A DNA stretch of 64,000 nucleotides from an uncultured Muribaculaceae bacterium. Its GTDB lineage: Bacteria; Bacteroidota; Bacteroidia; Bacteroidales; Muribaculaceae. The stretch lies in the NCBI GenBank assembly GCA_910578095.1, contig CAJTOZ010000010.1, forward strand, positions 12,160 through 76,159, written 5' to 3'. Every line of letters starts with the position of its first letter. Within the stretch, counting starts at the first letter, position 1. Of the stretch, positions 34,941-44,100 are shown piece by piece. Made by a program: the position numbers and the translations under genes. Below the pieces are notes generated by a model. It saw only the letters and a program-made list of their open reading frames with translations. It was not told where the DNA came from and ran no database searches.

Positions 34941-34948
34941 CAAAGATA
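34941..34948 (-). promoter_or_regulatory. Bacteroidota -7 element (TATCTTTG) for the 234-residue gene
   Basis: It matches TAnnTTTG, about 70 bases before the start on the minus strand. The rest of the 538-base gap (34872-35409) holds AT-rich sequence to about 35060, repeat copy A2 and the metK hairpin; no gene was seen. Confidence 0.55.
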
Positions 34949-35175
34949 TACAAAAAGAAGCATTGATTTGTGTCAATATGTTAATGTGTTGATATTTTAA
35001 CGCAAATGTCTTCGATTTGTATTAATTGTGTGTATTATTGTAAAATATTAGCGCCGATAGTTGTCATTATGCTATCAAGGCTAACATTGCCAGGTGGCAG
35101 CCCCGCAGCATCAGCGTCCGCGAAAAACGCATAGTGCAAGCCGAATTTATGGTGCATAAATTACCACTGGCTCCC

Positions 35176-35340
35176 ATGAGGTATAGAAAAAAGATAGAAG
35201 AGCTAATATGTTTATAATCAATAAAATAATTTATGATTATTGTGTCTTTTATGTCCTTTTATATCCTCGCTATATTGGGTCGTATCTTCACAATGTACCG
35301 TAATTTCGGCTTGTGCCCCAATATACTGATTTGGGCACAA
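35176..35340 (+). repeat. Dispersed intergenic repeat family A, copy 2
   Basis: The centre ATAATCAATAAAATAATTTATG is degenerate here, but the right arm TTTTATGTCCTTTTATATCC and the 3' segment TGTACCGTAATTTCGGCTTG match copy 1 closely, ending at TTTGGGCACA. It lies downstream of metK (convergent side). It is the most diverged copy in its left arm. Confidence 0.65.
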
Positions 35341-35358
35341 ACCGATATGCCCGGATAT

Positions 35359-35390
35359 GCAACAGGACGCACCGTGGTGCGTCCTGTTGC
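35359..35390 (-). terminator. 14-bp perfect hairpin downstream of metK
   Basis: GCAACAGGACGCAC pairs with GTGCGTCCTGTTGC around a 4-base loop, 20 bases after the metK stop on the minus strand. No T-run follows, so it may be a stability or Rho-related hairpin. Confidence 0.5.
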
Positions 35391-35409
35391 TGTAAAGTAT
35401 GTAGGGTTA

Positions 35410-36696
35410 TCAAAGGCTGAAGGCCTTACGGATGGCGTCGGTGTAGTCGAGCTTTTCCCAGGCGAAGAGTTCGGCATCGACGCGGATGGGCTCGGCGTCG
35501 TAGCGGGAGCTGAACTCCAGGGTGGTGTGGCGCGGCGTACGGCCCACATGGCCCCAGGTGGCGGTGGCGCGGTAGATGGGTTTGCGCAGGCCGAAACGCT
35601 GCTCAATGGCGTGCGGACGCATGTCGAATATCTCAGCTACCTTGGCCGATATCTCGGCATCGGATGCGTCGATGCGGGCCGTGCCCTGAGTGTCGACGAG
35701 GAGGCTTACGGGCTCTGCCTGGCCGATGGCGTAGGCCACCTGCACCAGTGCGCGCGATGCTATGCCGGCAGCCACGAGATTCTTGGCTATGTGGCGTGCG
35801 GCGTAGGCTGCGGAGCGGTCGACCTTGGAGGGGTCTTTGCCGGAGAAGGCGCCGCCGCCGTGGGCACCGCGGCCGCCGTAGGTGTCGACGATTATTTTAC
35901 GTCCCGTGAGGCCGGTATCGCCGTGCGGACCGCCTATCACAAATTTGCCGGTGGGATTGACCAACAGCTTGAATTCGGTGTCGAGAAGACCGCGCATGGC
36001 CTCGGGCAGCACTTTGCGCACGCGAGGCAGCAGGATGGAGCGCACATCGGCCTCGATGCGCTGCTGCATGGCGGCATCGGCTTCGGCCTGTGTGTGGTTT
36101 TCGTCGGGGAGTATGAACTCGTCGTGCTGTGTGGACACCACTATGGTGTGGACGCCCACGGGGCGGTGCTGCCCGTCGTATTCCACCGTCACCTGGCTCT
36201 TGCTGTCGGGGCGCAGGTAGGTCATCTCGCGTCCTTCGCGGCGTATGGCGGAGAGTTCTTTGAGGATGGCATGCGCGAGGGCTATGCTCACAGGGATGTA
36301 GAGCGGTGTCTCGTCGGTGGCGTAGCCGAACATCATGCCCTGGTCGCCGGCTCCCTGTTCTTCGGGGTGGGTGCGCTCCACGCCGCGGTTGATGTCGCCG
36401 CTCTGCTCGTGGATGGCCGAAAGGATGCCGCAGCTTTGTGCGTCGAAGCCTATGCGGCTGTCGTTGTAGCCAATCTCGCTGATGACGCGGCGCACCACTT
36501 CGTGCAGGTCCACATAGGCGCTGCTCTTGATCTCGCCGGCAAGCACCACCTGGCCGGTGGTGACGAGGGTCTCGCAGGCCACTTTCGACTGCGGGTCGCG
36601 GGCCAGGAATTCGTCGAGCACAGCGTCGCTTATCTGGTCGGCCACTTTGTCGGGGTGGCCTTCGCTGACGCTTTCTGAGGTAAAGAGATAATTCAT
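35410..36696 (-). CDS. metK: S-adenosylmethionine synthetase
   Basis: The 428-residue protein has the full MAT signatures: FTSESVSEGHPDKVADQISD at the N-terminus, GAGDQGMMFGYA (ATP-binding loop) and GGGAFSGKDPSKVDRSAAY. It makes AdoMet from methionine and ATP in the cytoplasm and supplies the Dam methylase and others. The start is supported by the conserved N-terminus. A 160-base leader with a terminator-like hairpin precedes it. The length is a little longer than E. coli MetK (384), as typical for Bacteroidota. Confidence 0.97.
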   Translation of the reverse strand: MNYLFTSESVSEGHPDKVADQISDAVLDEFLARDPQSKVACETLVTTGQVVLAGEIKSSAYVDLHEVVRRVISEIGYNDSRIGFDAQSCGILSAIHEQSGDINRGVERTHPEEQGAGDQGMMFGYATDETPLYIPVSIALAHAILKELSAIRREGREMTYLRPDSKSQVTVEYDGQHRPVGVHTIVVSTQHDEFILPDENHTQAEADAAMQQRIEADVRSILLPRVRKVLPEAMRGLLDTEFKLLVNPTGKFVIGGPHGDTGLTGRKIIVDTYGGRGAHGGGAFSGKDPSKVDRSAAYAARHIAKNLVAAGIASRALVQVAYAIGQAEPVSLLVDTQGTARIDASDAEISAKVAEIFDMRPHAIEQRFGLRKPIYRATATWGHVGRTPRHTTLEFSSRYDAEPIRVDAELFAWEKLDYTDAIRKAFSL

Positions 36697-36725
36697 ATCC
36701 GTATGGGTTGTTTGTTTTTAGAGAT

Positions 36726-36761
36726 AAAAAAAACAGCGGCCTGCGATGTGGCGGGCTGCTG
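36726..36761 (-). terminator. Terminator-like hairpin inside the metK leader
   Basis: On the minus strand a GC-rich stem (CAGC...GCTG plus inner pairs, two mismatches) is followed immediately by eight T, about 30 bases before the metK start. Located after the promoter, it would act as an attenuator. Confidence 0.6.
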
Positions 36762-36862
36762 TGGATATATATGCTGTCGGGCGCATGTGGTGCGCTCCGG
36801 AGGTGCAGTTTTAGCATTTTTTCGAGAGGTTGCAAGCAGCCAAATTTTTCCTCTGTGGCTGC
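36762..36862 (-). promoter_or_regulatory. Structured metK leader (candidate regulatory RNA)
   Basis: Between the -7 element and the terminator hairpin several pairings are possible: GCAGCC/GGCTGC (36836-41 with 36857-62), AGAGG/CCTCT (36825-29 with 36850-54), and hairpin GCGCA/TGCGC (36781-36795). The first two overlap and look mutually exclusive. It does not match the SAM-I consensus by eye. This is a sequence-only proposal. Confidence 0.4.
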
Positions 36863-36869
36863 AAAGGTA
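36862..36869 (-). promoter_or_regulatory. Bacteroidota -7 element (TACCTTTG) for metK
   Basis: It matches TAnnTTTG, about 166 bases upstream of the start, giving an unusually long leader for this window. Confidence 0.6.
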
Positions 36870-36947
36870 GCTAAAAAATGCGAAACTGCAAAATGTTTTT
36901 TTTGTGCGTCGTTGCTGACGAGCCTAAGCGTATTATCGAACGGGCAC

Positions 36948-38657
36948 TCAGTTTTTGGGGCCTATTTCGTTTTGGATGGCGGTACGCAGTTTGTTGAGGA
37001 GCGATGGGGTTCCGACGTTGCCACCGACAATAAAGAACGACTTCAGGTCGCCGTTGAGCATGCACTTGCAGTGAATCACCCCCGGAATGTATTGCCCGCA
37101 GTAGTAGAAATGACGTATGTCGAGGCCATGGATGATGGAATACAATGCTGTGTCGCTTCCTTTGAACAGGAACCAGCGCTTCTCGGATACGCGTATGGTC
37201 TGGCATATTTTTGCTATCAGACACAGAACGGTGTCGCGTTTTTGTATGTCCGGATATTCGTTTTTGTCTGTTTTCCAGTATTCGGTGGTCAGTATCACGT
37301 CGTCGCCGTTGCTGTTTTTCTTTATTATATTATTGCTGCGGTGGGCTATGACATGGTCCATGTGTCCGGCGTTGTTGAGGTCGGACTCTTTGATGGTGAC
37401 AATGGAGGTGTCGGCAAATTCATCGTATCTCTCAATCTGCTTTTTCGTGGTGCTCGTGAGAGAGCCGGCTATGAATATGCCGTTGTCGGTGGCTCTGATG
37501 TGCGACAGCATATTGCGCTCTTTCGGCTTGGCGTAGGCGCCGGCGAAGCGGTTGATCATGCTCGGGCCGAGCTTAAGAAACAGCGTCAGGCCACGCTCTT
37601 CAAGATTGTGTATTATGCGGGCTGCGGAGGTCAGGTCGTCGGGTATGGAGCTGTCGCACACGAATGCCTGCACGCCATGGGCTTTGGCTTCAATGATGCG
37701 TTCGGCCACATCCGATGGTGCTGCGGTGCGCAACATGTCGGTGTCGATGAGGCCCACATTTTTACGGCTTTCGATATGGCGCACGCGTTTTTCCATCCAC
37801 AGCGCAAGGTCGGAGTTGCCGTATTCCAGGCCTTTGAACGATGCGTACTCCGATTCATGCATAAGAACATAGCGCCCGTCGCTCTTTATGTACTGGGCTC
37901 CGTGTATGGTGACCCTTCCCTGCTCTATATAGGAGGGCATCAGTATTTCCAGGCAGTCGCGTCGTCCGAGGCCGTCCGAGAGGCCTTCATATTCGGCTTC
38001 GTAGTTGGATCGCAGGCAGGAGTCGATTTTGCTTATGATGCGGATTTTCTTTTCTGGACAGCGCTGGCGGAAATATTGCCGCAGGGCTATGCCTATGTCG
38101 CGGTTGAGGGCAAGCGACCGCAAGCTTTCTATACGTCGGCTTGGGGTGGCTATGAACAAGAAGTTGTAGTGGGCTATCTCCTCGTGTATCTCGTTGAGCT
38201 TTTCCAGTAGTTCCGCCGGCGAGATTTCTTCGTCGACAGGGATGCATGGGAGCATTCCGCAGTTGTCGGCGTAACCTACGGGGTCGTCTTCTATCACTAC
38301 GGTGAGACGCGATGTGTCTATGGCAGGAGTTGTTTCGGTGTCCATCTTGCTACTGAACTTCGGGCTTAGAAATTCGCTTTCGTAATATGGTTTTTTAAAT
38401 ATGGTGTTTAAGAATATGCGGAATGAGTAGTGTGTTTTGCCGCGGCATATGAGCGGATTGCGCATCTGCTTGTACCATGGCCGCCGGTAGAGCATTATGC
38501 CTACGACGACAACCCACACAACTGCAATTATACCAATGGTTATGATATAAAAATACCACACCACGTGCAGGCATAACTCCACTACGGCGATGAGCGCCGA
38601 TAAGAAGGACAACAGGGTGTTGATGTTGTTGAAGGAGTCTTTTGACAAGCGTGGCAT
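36948..38657 (-). CDS. Membrane-anchored protein with DUF1537 (four-carbon acid sugar kinase)-like domain
   Basis: The 569-residue protein has two transmembrane helices near the N-terminus (about 13-35 and 36-56) and a basic linker. A soluble part from about residue 117 resembles DUF1537/OtnK kinases: VVIEDDPVGYADNCG (cf. IADDLTGAND), KIDSCLRSN (cf. KTDSTLRGN), GRVTIHGAQY, IFIAGSLTSTTKKQI and PGVIHC. The C-terminal KxGxFG-like loop reads IVGGNVG, so the usual lysine is absent and activity may be altered. OtnK enzymes phosphorylate threonate/erythronate-type acids in the cytoplasm, normally beside an aldolase and a dehydrogenase; neither is here. The start at 38657 follows the -7 element; the ATG at 38726 precedes it. 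Confidence 0.65.
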   Translation of the reverse strand: MPRLSKDSFNNINTLLSFLSALIAVVELCLHVVWYFYIITIGIIAVVWVVVVGIMLYRRPWYKQMRNPLICRGKTHYSFRIFLNTIFKKPYYESEFLSPKFSSKMDTETTPAIDTSRLTVVIEDDPVGYADNCGMLPCIPVDEEISPAELLEKLNEIHEEIAHYNFLFIATPSRRIESLRSLALNRDIGIALRQYFRQRCPEKKIRIISKIDSCLRSNYEAEYEGLSDGLGRRDCLEILMPSYIEQGRVTIHGAQYIKSDGRYVLMHESEYASFKGLEYGNSDLALWMEKRVRHIESRKNVGLIDTDMLRTAAPSDVAERIIEAKAHGVQAFVCDSSIPDDLTSAARIIHNLEERGLTLFLKLGPSMINRFAGAYAKPKERNMLSHIRATDNGIFIAGSLTSTTKKQIERYDEFADTSIVTIKESDLNNAGHMDHVIAHRSNNIIKKNSNGDDVILTTEYWKTDKNEYPDIQKRDTVLCLIAKICQTIRVSEKRWFLFKGSDTALYSIIHGLDIRHFYYCGQYIPGVIHCKCMLNGDLKSFFIVGGNVGTPSLLNKLRTAIQNEIGPKN

Positions 38658-38694
38658 AGCATGGCGTATTTGTGGATTTAAGGCTTGGTGGATG

Positions 38695-38702
38695 CAAATA
38701 TA
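38695..38702 (-). promoter_or_regulatory. Bacteroidota -7 element (TATATTTG) for the DUF1537-like gene
   Basis: It matches TAnnTTTG, 38 bases before the chosen start on the minus strand, and supports that start. Confidence 0.55.
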
Positions 38703-38780
38703 CGAATAAGTCGAGTGTAAAACCAAATTTATTTGCGTTTTGTCGGATACGCTATGCGACGACTCCGGGCCATCGTGGTC

Positions 38781-39695
38781 TTACTTGCCGGATATGCGCT
38801 CTATCAATTCGTCGGCGGCAATGAATTCCATTTTGGAGAACGCGAAGAGCTTTTTGCCTAAATCCTTGAGAGATGCTCCTACGTGATAGACACTGTCGTC
38901 TATGATGAGAAAGCGGTCGTGCGCCTTTCGGTAGTTTTTGATTTCGATGGGCGGGTATTGGGAATTGTGTCGTTCAAGATCCTGACGCAAGGTTCGGTTG
39001 ATGCAGGATGTGAATATGGTGGCTTCAACGCCGGCTGTTCTTTTGTCGAGCTGACGGAACACGGTATCATCGATGTAGTTGTCCACCACAATAATCCTTC
39101 GCTTGGCGCTGCGAACCAAATCGCATACCAGTGTATAGGCATCGAATATCTGTCCGTCGAAAAATATGCCTTCCCGAGGTGGCAGAGAGGCGCGGACGAA
39201 AAAATCAACCTTATCTGACAGTTCGTCAAGCCGTTGGTCGTATTCGGCAAACCGGTGGTCGATGCGGGACTCCACAAGAAGGAGCCGCTGATTCACGCTG
39301 TAGCCGCGGAGTAAGTGGCTTTTCAACACCTTGTTTGCCCATCGGCGGAATTGAATTCCTCGCTTGGTGTTGACACGATAACCCACAGAGATTATGACAT
39401 CCAAATTGAAATACTCCAAATTTCGGTTGACCGGACGGCCGCCTTCTGTGCGAATTGTTCGGAATTTCCGAACAGTTGATTCCCGTTCTAATTCTTTGGA
39501 ATTAAAAATGTTTTTTAGGTGTTCGCTGATGTTGGCTTTGCTTGATGCAAACAACTCAACAATCTGAGCTTGCGTCAGCCACACAGTGTCTTCTGCTACC
39601 CTAACATCAAGCGATGTGGTGGAATCCGGCTGGTAAAGTATTATCTCATTGTCTTGAAGCGATTCTGCAGGAGGAGTCGGGAAATTCTCTTTCAT
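38781..39695 (-). CDS. RhuM-family protein with C-terminal phospholipase-D-like segment
   Basis: The 304-residue protein has the RhuM block: VWLTQAQIVELFASSKANIS followed by HLKNIF and RKFRTIRTEGGRPVNRNLEY, then a typical SVGYRVNTKRGIQFRRWANK. The C-terminal third has RRIIVVDNYIDDTVFRQLDK and a KAHDRFLIIDDSVYHVGASL segment (HxRF/HxK-like with D), resembling half a PLD catalytic domain as in some restriction or toxin proteins. RhuM was named from Salmonella pathogenicity island 3; its function is unproven, and related proteins appear as mobile or defence-associated genes. The -7 element is only five bases before the start, so the mRNA may be leaderless. Confidence 0.78.
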   Translation of the reverse strand: MKENFPTPPAESLQDNEIILYQPDSTTSLDVRVAEDTVWLTQAQIVELFASSKANISEHLKNIFNSKELERESTVRKFRTIRTEGGRPVNRNLEYFNLDVIISVGYRVNTKRGIQFRRWANKVLKSHLLRGYSVNQRLLLVESRIDHRFAEYDQRLDELSDKVDFFVRASLPPREGIFFDGQIFDAYTLVCDLVRSAKRRIIVVDNYIDDTVFRQLDKRTAGVEATIFTSCINRTLRQDLERHNSQYPPIEIKNYRKAHDRFLIIDDSVYHVGASLKDLGKKLFAFSKMEFIAADELIERISGK

Positions 39696-39699
39696 ATCG

Positions 39700-39707
39700 C
39701 AAAATTA
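39700..39707 (-). promoter_or_regulatory. Bacteroidota -7 element (TAATTTTG) abutting the RhuM start
   Basis: It matches TAnnTTTG; the expected transcription start lies at or within two bases of the ATG at 39695. Confidence 0.5.
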
Positions 39708-39792
39708 TAGAAATAACTTTAATAAACTGTACGAATATTGTTTTTTTCTTTGAATGAGAGTGTTGTGCTGTCGGCTGCCTGCGGGTGGGTAT

Positions 39793-39829
39793 AAAAAATC
39801 GCCCCTGCCGTGGTGGCAGAGGCGATTTT
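39793..39829 (-). terminator. Intrinsic terminator after gapA
   Basis: AAAATCGCCCCTGCC pairs with GGCAGAGGCGATTTT around GTGGT (one mismatch) and, on the minus strand, ends in six T. Confidence 0.87.
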
Positions 39830-39854
39830 GTGGGTTATCGCTTACGCGGGCTTA

Positions 39855-40862
39855 TTAGCCGTTGTATTTTTTCATTACAGCGATGAGGTCGAGCACCTTG
39901 TTGGAGTAGCCGATTTCGTTGTCGTACCAGCTTACAACCTTAACGAAGGTGTCGGTGAGGGCGATACCGGCCTTGGCGTCGAAGATGGAGGTGCGGGTGT
40001 CGCCGAGGAAGTCGCTGCTGACAACTGCGTCTTCGGTGTAGCCGAGGATACCCTTGAGTTCGCCTTCGCTGGCTTCCTTCATGGCAGCGCAGATTTCAGC
40101 GTAGGTAGCGGGCTTGGCGAGGTTGACGGTGAGGTCGACAACGCTGACGTCGAGGGTGGGGACACGCATCGACATGCCGGTGAGCTTGCCGTTGAGTTCG
40201 GGGATCACTTTGCCTACAGCCTTGGCAGCGCCGGTGCTGGAGGGGATGATGTTGCCGCTGGCAGCACGGCCGCCGCGCCAGTCCTTCATGGAGGGACCGT
40301 CGACGGTCTTCTGGGTAGCGGTGGTGGAGTGTACGGTGGTCATGAGACCGTCGGTGATGCCCCATTTGTCGTTGAGGACCTTGGCGATGGGAGCAAGGCA
40401 GTTGGTGGTGCAGGAAGCGTTGGAAACGAACTTCTGGCCGGCGTAGGTCTTGTCGTTAACGCCTACTACGAACATGGGGGTGGCGTCCTTGGAGGGAGCG
40501 CTCATAACCACGTACTTGGCACCGGCTTCGATGTGAGCCTGAGCCTTTTCTTCGGTGAGGAAGAGACCGGTGGACTCAACAACGTATTCGGCTTCAACAG
40601 CGCCCCAGTTGATTTCTTTCGGGTCGCGGCATGCGGTCACGCGGATGTGCTTGCCGTTGACGATGAGTTCGCTCTTTTCGAGGTCGTAGTCTACGGTGCC
40701 GTCGAACTGGCCGTGCATGGTGTCGTACTTGAGCATGTAGGCCATGTAGTCAACGGGAAGAAGGTCGTTGATAGCAACTACTTCGATGTCGTCGCGCTTG
40801 GTGGAAGCACGGAAAACGAAGCGACCGATACGGCCGAAGCCGTTAATACCGATTTTAGTCAT
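39855..40862 (-). CDS. gapA: Glyceraldehyde-3-phosphate dehydrogenase, type I
   Basis: The 335-residue protein has the Rossmann start KIGINGFGRIGRFVFRA, active-site SNASCTTNCLAPIAKVL with the catalytic Cys, and VVSWYDNEIGYSNKV near the end. It oxidises glyceraldehyde-3-phosphate to 1,3-bisphosphoglycerate with NAD in glycolysis. It is strongly biased in codons, as a highly expressed gene. It has its own promoter, a 5' hairpin and a strong terminator. Confidence 0.97.
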   Translation of the reverse strand: MTKIGINGFGRIGRFVFRASTKRDDIEVVAINDLLPVDYMAYMLKYDTMHGQFDGTVDYDLEKSELIVNGKHIRVTACRDPKEINWGAVEAEYVVESTGLFLTEEKAQAHIEAGAKYVVMSAPSKDATPMFVVGVNDKTYAGQKFVSNASCTTNCLAPIAKVLNDKWGITDGLMTTVHSTTATQKTVDGPSMKDWRGGRAASGNIIPSSTGAAKAVGKVIPELNGKLTGMSMRVPTLDVSVVDLTVNLAKPATYAEICAAMKEASEGELKGILGYTEDAVVSSDFLGDTRTSIFDAKAGIALTDTFVKVVSWYDNEIGYSNKVLDLIAVMKKYNG

Positions 40863-40931
40863 AATTGTTGTTGGATATAAACTATTGGGTTATGGTTGTT
40901 TGCGTGTAGTGCCGCGGCCTTTTGGGACGTT

Positions 40932-40946
40932 GGCGCCTTTAGGCGC
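40932..40946 (-). promoter_or_regulatory. Hairpin at the 5' end of the gapA transcript
   Basis: GCGCC pairs with GGCGC around TTTA, immediately downstream of the -7 element, so it would sit at the very 5' end of the mRNA. It may stabilise the transcript. Confidence 0.4.
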
Positions 40947-40948
40947 AG

Positions 40949-40956
40949 CAAAATTA
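40949..40956 (-). promoter_or_regulatory. Bacteroidota -7 element (TAATTTTG) for gapA
   Basis: It matches TAnnTTTG on the minus strand, about 87 bases before the start. The rest of the 335-base gap up to 41155 is AT-rich and shows nothing else. Confidence 0.55.
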
Positions 40957-41155
40957 CGGAATTTTTTCGACAATCGGATGTCTTTGCAGTAAAAAACGCT
41001 ATTTTTTTAGTTCTTATAACAATAAACGCCTCCATTTCCTGTGCATATCTCTATATATAATGTGTGCGCAGGGCGGCATTGCGTTAAACAAATAGCAACA
41101 AAATTTTGTCACACAATCGTAACAACTGTTTTAGTATTATTAACAAAATTTATCC

Positions 41156-41163
41156 TACCTTTG
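41156..41163 (+). promoter_or_regulatory. Bacteroidota -7 element (TACCTTTG) for the Oar-like gene
   Basis: It matches TAnnTTTG, 35 bases before the start. Confidence 0.6.
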
Positions 41164-41197
41164 CGACGTCCAATAATTACTAATTTCTAACAACGCT

Positions 41198-44100
41198 ATG
41201 TTACTACGTTTTAGGCAGACGACCATCGGAGCGCTCGCGGCTCTTATGTTCGTCTTTTTTGCTATCCCCGCGAGTGCACAGGTAACGACGGCTTCTCTGG
41301 CCGGTCTCATCACTGAAGACAATGTGGAGCCCATAATCGGCGCTTCTGTCGTTGCCACTCACGAACCCTCCGGCACGCGCTACAGCGCCGTCTCAAATGC
41401 CGACGGACGCTACAGCATACAGGGTATGCGCGTCGGCGGCCCCTACACGGTGCGAGTGTCCTACGTCGGCATGCAGCCCGTGGCTTTCGAAGGCATCACG
41501 CTGCAGCTGGGTGAAATCGAGGAATTGAATGTATATTTGACGCCGGGTTCGACAGAGCTCGGCGAACTTATTGTTAAGGGCCGCGCCAGCAAGTTCTCGG
41601 CAGAGAAAACAGGTGCCACCACCAATATCTCGCAGGCGCAGATTCTCGCCACTCCCACTGTCAACCGCAGCATCAGCGACCTCGCGCGCCTCTCGCCCTA
41701 TGCCAACGGCATGAGCTTCGCCGGCGGCGACGGACGCTCCACCAACTTCACCATCGACGGTGCCAACTTCAACAACAACTTCGGCCTCTCCGAAACTCTC
41801 CCCGGCGGTGGCAACCCCATCTCCACCGACGCTATCGAGGAAATGCAGGTGGTGGTAGCTCCCTTCGACGTGCGCCAGACCAACTTCATCGGCGGCGGCG
41901 TTAACGCCATCACCAAGTCCGGTACAAACGACTTCAAAGGCAGCGCCTACGTGTACTATACCAACCAGGACCTCCGCGGCAACCGCATCAACGGTCAGGA
42001 CCTCGGCGGACGTGCCGATGAGAGCAAGACCATCTACGGCTTCACCCTCGGCGGCCCGATCGTAAAGAACAAACTCTTCTTCTTCGCCAACTACGAGCAC
42101 GAGTCTGAGCCCTTCGAGGTAATTAAGTATCGCGCGCGTGAGGATGGACAGGCTGTCGACGGCATGACCTCGCGCACCCTCATCTCCGACATGCAGCGCG
42201 TGAGCGAATACGCAAGCAAAAAGTATGGCTACAACACCGGCAGCTACGACAACTTCCCCGGCGACGCCTCCAACAACAAGTTCCTCGTGCGACTGGACTG
42301 GAACATCAACGACTTCCATAAACTGAGCCTCCGTTTCAACCACACCAAGAACACAACCTGGAACGCTCCCAACGGCAACTCCGTAGACGTGCAGCCCCGC
42401 CTGAACGGCACCTACCGCGTAGGTCCCCAGTCCATGGCCTTCGCCAACTCCATGTACTCCATGGAAAACAAGGTGACATCCTGGGCTCTTGACTTCAACA
42501 GCCGCTTCACCGACAACCTCAGCAACCAGCTGCTCTTCACCTATACCGACATCGAAGACATGCGCGGCTCCAACTCCAGCCCCTTCCCCTTCATCGACAT
42601 TCTCGATGGCTACGACGCAAGCGGCAACCAGATCTTCGAGCCCTACATGAGCCTCGGCTATGAGCTCTTCACCTGGAACAACGGTGTCAAGAACAAAATC
42701 TACAATGTCACCGACAACGTGAGCTGGACCCTCGGCAGCCACCGTCTCATGGGTGGTGTCAGCTTCGAGCACCAGTTTGCCAACAACGCCTACATGCGCA
42801 ACGGCACAGGCTACTACCGCTATGCTTCCGTAGATGATTTCCTCAACGACGCCGCCCCCATCGGCTTCGCCCTCACCTACGGCTGGAACGGCGAGAAGAA
42901 CCCCAACGCTCAGGTGACATTCAACCAGCTCGGTATCTATCTGCAGGACGAATGGAACATCAACAAGAACTTCAAACTCACCTATGGCGTGCGCCTCGAC
43001 GAGCTGATGTTCGACAACTCCGATCTCGCCCGCAACAAAGCTATCTACGACCTTGACTTCGGCGGTCAGCATGTCGACACCGGCAAGTGGCCTGCCAACC
43101 GCATGCAGGTATCGCCCCGTGTAGGCTTCAACTGGGATGTGCTCGGCAACAAGGCTCTGCGTGTGCGCGGCGGCACAGGTATCTTCACCGGCCGTCTGCC
43201 CCTGGTGTTCTTCACCAACATGCCCACCAACGCAGGTATGGTACAGAACTCCGTGAACTACAGCGCCTACGACAAAAACGGCAACATCGATGCCGCAGGT
43301 GTGGAATTCCTCAAGCAGTTCGCCGGCAAAGGCATGATCACCAACGTCGACGATATGGTGTCGCAGCTCGGCTTCCCGACGCAGCTCGCCGAGGAGAAGC
43401 ACGTGGCCGGCAGCAAGATCAGCGGTGTGGTCGACGACTTCAAGATGCCCCAGGTGTGGAAATCCAGCATCGCCGTTGACTGGCAGGTGCCTGTGAAGTT
43501 CCCCTTCACCCTTACCGGCGAATTCATGTACACCAAAAACATCAACGCCGTCACCCTCAACAACATCAATATCATCGATCCCTCCAAGTGGGATGGTGGT
43601 GAGGCTGCCAACCGCTTCGCCGGTCCCGACAACCGTCTCAAATACCCCTCCACTTTCAACTACGTGAAAGGCAAGAACGCCGTGATGCTCGACAACACCA
43701 GCAAGGGCTACGGCTACACCTTCAACCTCACCGCCAACCTCCAGCCCGTGGAGATGCTCAACCTCATGATGGCCTACACCCACACCGAGAGCAAGGAAGT
43801 GAGCGGCATGCCCGGCAACGACCCCGTGTCCACATGGCAGGGCCTCATCACCATCGACGGTCCTAACTTCGGCACCGTGCAGCGCTCGCGCTACGTCATC
43901 CCCGACCGTCTCATCGGCAGCGCCACCTGGACCATCCCCTTCACCTACAAGGGTCTGGCACGCAACACCAACCTCAGCCTCTTCTACACCGGCTACAGCG
44001 CCACCGGCAACAGCTTCTGCTATACCAACGACATGAACGGCGACGGTATCAACAACGACCTGATGTATATCCCCGCCAAGGGTGAGAACCTCAACTTCGT

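Noticed and set aside
36697..36869. Known SAM-I riboswitch before metK
   Set aside because: The characteristic SAM-I core sequence elements were not visible; kept only as an unclassified leader structure.
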